DNA of 64,000 nucleotides from Streptomyces sp. NBC_00285 (GTDB lineage: Bacteria > Actinomycetota > Actinomycetes > Streptomycetales > Streptomycetaceae). The notes below the pieces were generated by a model. It ran no database searches, had not been told where the DNA came from, and saw nothing but the letters and a program-made list of their open reading frames with translations. Shown here one piece after another: positions 49,095 through 55,904 of this stretch (position 1 is the stretch's first letter; each line of letters opens with the position of its first letter). The stretch spans positions 744,001-808,000 of the forward strand of contig NZ_CP108055.1 of assembly GCF_036174265.1 (NCBI RefSeq), written 5' to 3'. A program made the translations under genes and the position numbers.

Positions 49095-49127
49095 GGCAGA
49101 GAGGCGGCTGCTTCGGCCGCGCGCGGG

Positions 49128-49160
49128 GGCTGCCTCCGGCGGACGGCGCCGGAGGCAGCC
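49128..49160. terminator. 13-bp stem hairpin after alkB
   Basis: GGCTGCCTCCGGC (49128-49140) and GCCGGAGGCAGCC (49148-49160) are perfectly complementary around a 7-nt loop, 34 nt after the alkB stop. There is no T tract. A smaller GCGGC/GCCGC hairpin lies just before it. Confidence 0.75.
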
Positions 49161-49270
49161 TCGTCCCACGGAAGTTGACGGCTGGAGGACCGGTACCCGC
49201 CAATCCGGTTCGCCTGAGCGTCTGCTTTGCTGGGTGCCGTCGGGGCAGGGACTCATCGGGCGGGGCGATC

Positions 49271-50017
49271 ATGAGCGCGGGCGTGCAGCAAGTCGCGGAC
49301 GGCACCTATCTGGTGACCGGCAGCAACACCAACTGGGTGATCCTGACCGAGGGGAACTCCGCCACGCTGGTCGACACCGGCTACCCGGGCGACCGCGAGC
49401 AGGTGCTCGCCTCCCTTGCGGAGGTGGGCAGTTCACCGGAGGCGGTCACGGCCGTACTCATCACGCACGCCCACAACGACCACCTCGGCTCCGCCGAGTA
49501 CTTGCGCGGCAGCTACGGCACGCCGGTGTATCTGCACGAGGCCGAAGTACCGCACGCCCGGCGGGAGTTCCTGCACCAGGTGACCGTGGGGACGGTCCTG
49601 AAGAACGGCTGGCGGCCCGGGGTGCTGCCGTGGGCGGTGCACGCGATCCGCTCGGGCGGCACGGCCCATGTGCCGGTGGCCTCCCCGCAGCCGTTCCCGG
49701 CGGAGGGCGCCCTCGATCTGCCGGGCCGACCCGTGCCCGTGCACACACCGGGCCACACCGACGGTCACTGCGCCTTCCACCTCCCCGAGCGCGGGGTGGT
49801 GATCTCCGGCGACGGCCTGGTGAGCGGTCACCCCACCTCGCGGGTCAAGGGGCCTCAGTTGTTGCCCGACATGTTCCACCACGAGCGCGCCCGGGCCGTG
49901 GCCTCCCTGGACGTGTACGCGGAACTGGACGGCGAGCTGATGCTGCCCGGCCACGGTCCCGCACACCGCGGTCCGGTCCGTGAGGCGGCCCTTCAGGCCA
50001 GGGACCGCGCGCTCTAA
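49271..50017 (+). CDS. MBL-fold metallo-hydrolase
   Basis: A 248-residue metallo-beta-lactamase-fold hydrolase. Metal ligands are seen in ITHAHNDHLGSAEY (HxHxDH), HTPGHTDGHCAFHL, SGDGLVSGHPTS and LPGHGPAHRG. The set fits a binuclear zinc or iron enzyme of the glyoxalase II/lactonase-like group. The substrate is unknown. ATG 49271 has a G-rich sequence 6-10 nt upstream. It is followed by the DUF4032 gene after 41 nt. Confidence 0.9.
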   Translation: MSAGVQQVADGTYLVTGSNTNWVILTEGNSATLVDTGYPGDREQVLASLAEVGSSPEAVTAVLITHAHNDHLGSAEYLRGSYGTPVYLHEAEVPHARREFLHQVTVGTVLKNGWRPGVLPWAVHAIRSGGTAHVPVASPQPFPAEGALDLPGRPVPVHTPGHTDGHCAFHLPERGVVISGDGLVSGHPTSRVKGPQLLPDMFHHERARAVASLDVYAELDGELMLPGHGPAHRGPVREAALQARDRAL

Positions 50018-50058
50018 GGTGAGGTGACGATCACCGGCGAGACAAGGACAGATCAGCC

Positions 50059-51300
50059 ATGGCACTGCAGATCAGCGCGACGAACCCGGAGCATCCCGCG
50101 CTCCTGCTGGAACTGCCGTGGCACCTGCCGCTGGAGGAGTGGCCGGACGAGGTCCTGGTGCCGCTGCCGCGCGGCATCTCCCGCCACGTGGTGCGCTACG
50201 CCCGGGCCGGCGACGAGGTCATCGCCGTGAAGGAACTGGCCGAACGCCCGGCGCTGCGCGAGTACGAACTGCTGCGCGACCTGGACCGGCTCGGGATCCC
50301 CGCGGTCGACCCGTTGGCCGTGGTCACCGGGCGCACCGACAGCGGCGACGCCCCCCTGGAGCCGGTGCTCATCACCCGGCACCTGGGCGGCTCGATGCCG
50401 TACCGCTCGATGTTCGAGACGACCATGCGGCCCGCCACCATGCACCGCCTGATGGACGCGCTGGCCGTCCTGCTGGTCCGCCTGCACCTGGCCGGGTTCG
50501 CCTGGGGCGACTGCTCCCTGTCCAACACCCTGTTCCGGCGCGACGCGGGCGCCTACGCGGCCTACCTGGTGGACGCGGAGACCGGCGACCTGCATGCGCA
50601 GCTCAGCAACGGACAGCGAGACTACGACCTCGATCTTGCCCGCGTCAACATCAGCGGCGAGCTGCTCGACCTGGAGGCGTCCGGGGCACTGCACCCCTCC
50701 GTGGACGCGATCGAGTTCGGCATGGAGATCTGCTCGCGCTACGCGAGCCTGTGGGAGGAGCTGACCCGCAGGTCCGTGTATCCGGCGGGCAAGTACCACT
50801 TCATCGAGCGCCGGATCCGGCGTCTGAACGAGCTCGGCTTCGACGTGGCCGAGATGCAGATCGAGCACGCGGCCAACGGCGACACCGTCACCTTCGTGCC
50901 GAAGGTCGTGGACGCCGGCCACCACCAGCGCCAACTGCTGCGCCTGACGGGTCTTGACACCGAGGAGAACCAGGCCCGGCGGCTACTGAGCGACCTGGAG
51001 AGCTGGATGGCCACCCAGGACGACTACGCCCCGGGCGACCCCCTCGGCGCCCGTCCCGAGGTCCTCGCGCACCGGTGGGTACGCGACGTCTTCCGTCCCA
51101 CCGTGCGGGCCGTACCGCTCGAACTGCGCGGCTCGATGGACGCGGCCGAGATCTACCACGAGCTGCTGGAGCACCGCTGGTACCTGTCGGAGCGGGCCCA
51201 GCACGACATCGGGCTGGACACAGCCGTCGAGGAGTACATCAACAACATCCTCCCCAAGGCACGGGAGACGCTCCAGCCCACCCCCGCCACCGCGGACTGA
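50059..51300 (+). CDS. DUF4032 protein with kinase-like N-terminal domain
   Basis: A 413-residue protein. The N-terminal half resembles a protein/lipopolysaccharide kinase fold: VIAVKELAERPALREYELLR (Lys and Glu pair), GFAWGDCSLSNTLFRRDAG as catalytic loop and AAYLVDAETGDLH as metal loop (DxE). The C-terminal half is DUF4032, containing HRWYLSERAQHDIGLDTAVE near its end. Whether it phosphorylates anything is unknown. It is convergent with the universal stress protein gene with one base between stops. Confidence 0.85.
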   Translation: MALQISATNPEHPALLLELPWHLPLEEWPDEVLVPLPRGISRHVVRYARAGDEVIAVKELAERPALREYELLRDLDRLGIPAVDPLAVVTGRTDSGDAPLEPVLITRHLGGSMPYRSMFETTMRPATMHRLMDALAVLLVRLHLAGFAWGDCSLSNTLFRRDAGAYAAYLVDAETGDLHAQLSNGQRDYDLDLARVNISGELLDLEASGALHPSVDAIEFGMEICSRYASLWEELTRRSVYPAGKYHFIERRIRRLNELGFDVAEMQIEHAANGDTVTFVPKVVDAGHHQRQLLRLTGLDTEENQARRLLSDLESWMATQDDYAPGDPLGARPEVLAHRWVRDVFRPTVRAVPLELRGSMDAAEIYHELLEHRWYLSERAQHDIGLDTAVEEYINNILPKARETLQPTPATAD

Positions 51301-51301
51301 C

Positions 51302-52174
51302 TCAGACGTGCGGCACCACGGCCACCGGGCAGTCCGCGTGGTGCAGCACACCATGGGCGACCGAACCGATCCGGGCGCCCACCGCGGTACGGCGGGCCCG
51401 GCGGCCGACGACCATCAACTGGGCCCGCGCGGTCACCGACAGCAGCACCTGCCCCGCGCTGCCCATCTCCACGTGCTCGACGACCGGGACGTCCGGGAAG
51501 TGCTCCCGCCACGGCCGCAGCGCCGACGCGAGGGCCTTCTTCTCGTACGGCTCCAGTCCCCCGGCCTCGTCGAGGAGCTTGAGCGAGCCGGGGCTGTAGG
51601 CGAACACCGGCGGCAGCGTCCAGGCCCGTACGGCGCGCACCGTGGCACCCCGGGCCGCCGCCGTCTCGAAGGCGAACCGCAGGGCGGCGGCGCTGTCCTG
51701 CGCGTCGCCCTCCTGGCCCACGACGATCTCGCGGCCCGCGGCCTCGGCGGTGGCCTGGTCACCGGAGCGGACCAGGACGACGGGGCGGCTCGACTCGGCG
51801 ATCACCTGCTGGCCCACCGAGCCCAGCAGGAAGCCCACGACGGGCCCGTGCCCACGGGAGCCCAGCACCAGCAGTTCGGCGTCGGCCGCCGCGGCGACGA
51901 GCACGTCGACGCTGCCGCCCTCCAGGACGTCGGTCGACACGTCGAGTTCCGGATGCCGCCCGACGACGGCCCGCACGGCCTCGGTCGTGGCGTCCCCCGC
52001 CCAGCCGGCCTGGGTGTCCCGGTCCCCCGCGTCGATCCCCTCGTACGACTCGAACCGCCACGCGTGCACCACCCGTAGCGCGGTCCCTCGCCGGACCGCC
52101 TCCCGGGCTGCCCAACCGAGTGCCGCGAGGCTCTCCTCGGTTCCGTCGATGCCTGCGGTGATCGGGCGCGTCAT
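51302..52174 (-). CDS. Universal stress protein, tandem UspA domains
   Basis: A 290-residue protein of two Usp domains (~1-140 and ~150-290). The ATP-binding motif of the first is LLVLGSRGHGPVVGFLLGSV, followed by SSRPVVLVR. The second has MVVGRRARRTAVGARIGSVA, then HADCPVAVVP, a variant motif. It probably binds ATP and helps survival under stress or low oxygen. ATG 52174 follows GGGAGG. It is divergent from the redox signalling operon. Confidence 0.92.
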   Translation of the reverse strand: MTRPITAGIDGTEESLAALGWAAREAVRRGTALRVVHAWRFESYEGIDAGDRDTQAGWAGDATTEAVRAVVGRHPELDVSTDVLEGGSVDVLVAAAADAELLVLGSRGHGPVVGFLLGSVGQQVIAESSRPVVLVRSGDQATAEAAGREIVVGQEGDAQDSAAALRFAFETAAARGATVRAVRAWTLPPVFAYSPGSLKLLDEAGGLEPYEKKALASALRPWREHFPDVPVVEHVEMGSAGQVLLSVTARAQLMVVGRRARRTAVGARIGSVAHGVLHHADCPVAVVPHV

Positions 52175-52225
52175 GCGGTGGCCTCCCTGTTCACGGTCAC
52201 GTCGGTGGGGCCCAGTCTTCACCAC

Positions 52226-52257
52226 GCCACCGGCAGCGCCGAGCCTGCCACCGGCAG
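52226..52257. repeat. 11-bp direct repeat, 21-bp period, in divergent promoter region
   Basis: GCCACCGGCAG occurs at 52226-52236 and 52247-52257. The two-turn spacing suits a dimeric activator. It lies between the universal stress protein and REC-TrxR genes. Confidence 0.5.
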
Positions 52258-52368
52258 GGTCAGCCATAGCTGCGCACAGCGGGTCGATCGAACATACGAT
52301 GGCGTGGACCGGGCCGGTGACGACGGCGACACCGTGCTCCGAAGCCGACCGCTCGGGGTGGGAGACGT

Positions 52369-54045
52369 ATGGCACAGGCCGCCGAATCAGCGCGGACCGT
52401 CATCCTGACCGTGGACGACGACCCGGGGGTATCCCGCGCCGTCGCCCGCGATCTGCGGCGACGCTACGGCGAGTCGTACCGGATCGTGCGCGCCGAGTCC
52501 GGTGAGTCCGCGCTGGAGGCGCTGCGGGAGCTGAAGCTGCGCGGTGACCTCGTGGCCGTGATCCTGGCCGACTACCGCATGCCTCAGATGAACGGCATCG
52601 AGTTCCTCGAGCAGGCCCTGGACGTGTACCCGGGGGCCCGCCGCGTGCTGCTGACGGCGTACGCGGACACCAACGCGGCGATCGACGCGATCAACGTCGT
52701 CGATCTGGACCACTATCTCCTCAAGCCGTGGGACCCGCCCGAGGAGAAGCTGTACCCCGTCCTGGACGACCTCCTTCAGGCGTGGCGGTGCAGCGACTTC
52801 CGGCCCGTGCCCGCCACCAAGGTGATCGGACACCGCTGGTCGGCGCGCTCCTCGGACATACGTGAGTTCCTGGCCCGCAACCAGGTGCCCTACCGCTGGT
52901 ACTCGACGGACGAGCCCGAGGGACAGCGGCTGCTGGCCGCCGCGGGCCAGGACGGGCAGCGGCTGCCGGTGGTGATCACCGCGGACGGCACACCCCTGGT
53001 CGAGCCGGAGGCGCCGGATCTGGCCGCCCACGTGGGCCTGGCCACCACGCCGACCGCCGACTTCTACGACCTCGTCGTCATCGGCGGCGGGCCCGCCGGG
53101 CTCGGAGCCGCGGTGTACGGGGCCTCGGAGGGGCTGCGGACCGTCCTCGTGGAACGGTCGGCGACCGGCGGACAGGCCGGACAGAGCTCACGCATCGAGA
53201 ACTACCTGGGCTTCCCCGACGGCGTGTCGGGCGGTCAGCTCACCGACCGGGCCCGGCGGCAGGCGACGAAGTTCGGCGCGGAGATCCTCACCGCCCGTGA
53301 GGTGGCGGGCCTGGAGGTCAACGGCGCCGCCCGCACCGTGCGCTTCTCGGACGGCTCCGCGGTGGCCGCGCACAGCGTGATCCTGGCGACCGGTGTGTCG
53401 TACCGGCAGCTGGAGGCGCCCGGCTGCACGGACCTGACCGGCTGCGGGGTGTTCTACGGCTCGGCGCTGACCGAGGCGGCCGCCTGCCAGGGGCAGGACG
53501 TGTACATCGTCGGCGGTGCCAACTCGGCCGGGCAGGCGGCCATGTACCTGTCCCGGGGCGCCAAGTCGGTGACCCTGCTGGTGCGCGGTCCCGACCTCAA
53601 CGCGTCGATGTCGCACTACCTGATCCAGCAGATCGAGGAGGCTCCCAACATCTCGGTACGCGCGCGCACCGTCGTGGAGTCCGCGCACGGCTCCGACCAC
53701 CTGGAGCAGCTCACCCTGCGCGACACCGAGACCGGGGAGACCGAACTCGTCGACGCGCAGTGGATGTTCGTGTTCATCGGCGCGGCCCCGCTGACCGGCT
53801 GGCTGGACGGCACGGTGCTGCGGGACGAGCGCGGGTTCATCCTGGCCGGGCCCGATCTCACCGCCGACGGGCGACCGCCGGCGGACTGGGAGCTGGACCG
53901 GCCGCCGTACCACCTGGAGACCAACATTCCGGGCGTGTTCGTCGCGGGCGACGCGCGCGCCGAGTCCGCGAAGCGGGTCGCGTCCGCCGTCGGAGAGGGA
54001 GCCATGGCCGTGATGCTCGTCCACCGCTATCTGGAGCAGTCATGA
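52369..54045 (+). CDS. Receiver domain fused to thioredoxin-reductase-like flavoprotein
   Basis: A 558-residue fusion. Residues ~10-130 are a response-regulator receiver with acidic VDDDPG, phospho-acceptor Asp68 in ILADYRMPQMNG, and TAYAD and LKPWD. Residues ~145-210 resemble a glutaredoxin-like strand-helix fold without a CxxC. Residues ~225-555 are a TrxR-type FAD/NADPH module with IGGGPAGLGAAVYGASEGL, GGQAGQSSRIENYLGFP, VGGANSAGQAAMYLS and GVFVAGDAR. The redox CATC of TrxR is replaced (GVFYGSALTEAAAC). It is the first gene of a three-gene coupled operon. Confidence 0.88.
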   Translation: MAQAAESARTVILTVDDDPGVSRAVARDLRRRYGESYRIVRAESGESALEALRELKLRGDLVAVILADYRMPQMNGIEFLEQALDVYPGARRVLLTAYADTNAAIDAINVVDLDHYLLKPWDPPEEKLYPVLDDLLQAWRCSDFRPVPATKVIGHRWSARSSDIREFLARNQVPYRWYSTDEPEGQRLLAAAGQDGQRLPVVITADGTPLVEPEAPDLAAHVGLATTPTADFYDLVVIGGGPAGLGAAVYGASEGLRTVLVERSATGGQAGQSSRIENYLGFPDGVSGGQLTDRARRQATKFGAEILTAREVAGLEVNGAARTVRFSDGSAVAAHSVILATGVSYRQLEAPGCTDLTGCGVFYGSALTEAAACQGQDVYIVGGANSAGQAAMYLSRGAKSVTLLVRGPDLNASMSHYLIQQIEEAPNISVRARTVVESAHGSDHLEQLTLRDTETGETELVDAQWMFVFIGAAPLTGWLDGTVLRDERGFILAGPDLTADGRPPADWELDRPPYHLETNIPGVFVAGDARAESAKRVASAVGEGAMAVMLVHRYLEQS

Positions 54046-55499
54046 GCGGGCAGTTGATGCCGTGCAGTCCCGGGGAGATCGGGGCGCTGTTCCTGTTCGA
54101 GAAGCTCACCCCCGAACAGCTGGGTCAGTTGTGCGCCGCGGGCCGGGTGGAGAGGTTCGAGCCCGGCCCGGTGTACACCGAGGGTGAACCCGCCACCTGC
54201 TTCTACGTGATGATCGAGGGCACCGTCGTGCTCTCGCGCCGGGTGGGCGGCGACGACGTGGAGATCAGCCGCACCTCCCAGAAAGGGGTGTACTCGGGCT
54301 CCATGCAGGCCTACCTCGGGGACCGGGTGCAGCAGACCTACAACAACTCCATGCGGGTCACGGAGACCTCGCGGTTCTTCGTACTGCCCGCCGAGAAGTT
54401 CTCGGCGTTCATGCAGGAGTGGTTCCCGATGGCGGTCCATCTGCTGGAAGGGCTCTTCCTCGGTTCGAAGAACACCCAGCGGGCCATCGGGCAGCGCGAA
54501 CGGCTGCTGGCGCTGGGCTCGTTGTCGGCAGGGCTGACGCACGAGCTCAACAATCCCGCCGCGGCGGCCGTGCGGGCCACGGCGACGCTGCGGGAGCGGG
54601 TCGGCAAGATGCGGCACAAGCTCGGCATCATCGCCCAGGGTTCCTACTCCCCCGAGGTCATGGCGAACCTCATCGACATCCAGGAGCGCACCGCCGAACG
54701 CGTCACCAAGGCACCCGTGTTGAGCCCTCTGGAGGCGTCCGACCGGGAGGACACCCTCAGTGACTGGCTCGACGACCACGGCATCCAGGAGGGCTGGCGG
54801 ATCGCGCCCACCTTCGTACAGGGCGGCCTCGATGTGGACTGGCTCGACCAGGTCGCGGCGACCGTGGGCGAGGAGATCCTGCCGAACGCGATCGGCTGGC
54901 TCAACTACACCGTCGAGACCGAGCTGTTGATGGACGAGATCAACGACTCCACGAACCGGATCTCCCATCTCGTCGACGCGGCCAAGCAGTACTCGCAGCT
55001 GGACCGGGCGCCCTACCAGGTGGCCGACGTGCACGAACTCCTCGACAGCACGCTGCTGATGCTGTCCGGGAAGATCGGGCCGCAGATCAAGGTGGTCAAG
55101 GACTACGACCGGACGCTGCCGAGGATCCCGGCCTATCCCGCCGAGCTCAACCAGGTCTGGACGAACCTGATCGACAACGCGGTGGGGGCCGTCAACGGTG
55201 TGGGCGGGGAAGGCACGTTGACCGTCCGGACCGCCCTCGAACACGACCGGCTGCTGGTGGAGTTCCGGGACACCGGGCCCGGCGTGCCGGCCGACATCCG
55301 CGGGCGTATCTTCGATCCGTTCTTCACCACCAAGCCGGTCGGCGAGGGGACGGGGCTCGGGCTCGACATCTCCTGGCGGATCGTGGTCAACAAGCACCAC
55401 GGATCGCTTCAGGTGGAGTCGTCGCCCGGGGACACGCGATTCCAGGTGCTGCTTCCGCTCACCGCCGCGGACAACGACACGACCGAGGAGCCCGAGTGA
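54042..55499 (+). CDS. Histidine kinase with N-terminal cNMP-binding domain
   Basis: A 485-residue soluble kinase. Residues ~12-135 form a cNMP-binding domain (EPGPVYTEGEPATCFYVMIE, then TVVLSRRVGG). The H-box is LSAGLTHELNNPAAAAVRAT with His167, and a long helical insert follows. The ATPase part shows LNQVWTNLIDNAVGAVNGVG, FRDTGPGVPADI, FFTTKPVGEGTGLGL. ATG 54042 overlaps the stop of the preceding gene (ATGA). The kinase probably signals to the receiver of its neighbour. Confidence 0.9.
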   Translation: MSGQLMPCSPGEIGALFLFEKLTPEQLGQLCAAGRVERFEPGPVYTEGEPATCFYVMIEGTVVLSRRVGGDDVEISRTSQKGVYSGSMQAYLGDRVQQTYNNSMRVTETSRFFVLPAEKFSAFMQEWFPMAVHLLEGLFLGSKNTQRAIGQRERLLALGSLSAGLTHELNNPAAAAVRATATLRERVGKMRHKLGIIAQGSYSPEVMANLIDIQERTAERVTKAPVLSPLEASDREDTLSDWLDDHGIQEGWRIAPTFVQGGLDVDWLDQVAATVGEEILPNAIGWLNYTVETELLMDEINDSTNRISHLVDAAKQYSQLDRAPYQVADVHELLDSTLLMLSGKIGPQIKVVKDYDRTLPRIPAYPAELNQVWTNLIDNAVGAVNGVGGEGTLTVRTALEHDRLLVEFRDTGPGVPADIRGRIFDPFFTTKPVGEGTGLGLDISWRIVVNKHHGSLQVESSPGDTRFQVLLPLTAADNDTTEEPE

Positions 55500-55849
55500 C
55501 CGACATCAAGGGGATCGACCCGAGCGTGGCACCCAGCGGGGAGGGCTGCGTGGAGTGCAACGCGGCGGGCGGGTGGTGGTTCCATCTGCGGCGGTGCGCG
55601 GAGTGCGGGCACGTGGGGTGTTGCGACTCCTCTCCCGGGCAGCACGCGACCGGGCATTTCCGTGAGGCGGGCCATCCTCTGGTGCAGAGTTTCGAACCGG
55701 GTGAGGAGTGGTTCTGGAACTTCGAGACCAGCGAGATGTTCGAGGCGGGGCCCGAGCTGGCGCCTCCGGTGAGTCATCCGGTGGAGCAGCCCGCGCCGGG
55801 ACCGGCGGGCAGGGTGCCTGCGGACTGGGCGCGGACTCTGCGCGGATGA
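55496..55849 (+). CDS. UBP-type zinc-finger protein
   Basis: A 117-residue protein. Zinc ligands are in GEGCVECNAAGGWWFHLRRC, AECGHVGCCDSSPGQHATGH and AGHPLVQSF, the ZnF-UBP (BUZ) pattern that in eukaryotes binds the free C-terminus of ubiquitin. Bacteria lack ubiquitin, so the ligand here is unknown. GTG 55496 overlaps the kinase stop (GTGA), making it the third gene of a coupled operon. The C-terminal tail is proline-rich. Confidence 0.88.
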   Translation: MTDIKGIDPSVAPSGEGCVECNAAGGWWFHLRRCAECGHVGCCDSSPGQHATGHFREAGHPLVQSFEPGEEWFWNFETSEMFEAGPELAPPVSHPVEQPAPGPAGRVPADWARTLRG

Positions 55850-55875
55850 CCTCGGGGTGACTCCTCCGCCTTCCC

Positions 55876-55904
55876 TGTCAGTGGCAAGTGCCAGGATGTA
55901 GTCG
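55876..55904 (+). promoter_or_regulatory. RecA-NDp/PafBC-like promoter, leaderless, before the LuxR-type gene
   Basis: TGTCAGTG (55876-55883), 8 nt and CAGGAT (55892-55897) match the actinobacterial DNA-damage promoter TGTCRGTG-N8-TANNNT except for the first -10 base. The GTG start follows after 6 nt, so transcription would begin at the start codon. Confidence 0.5.
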
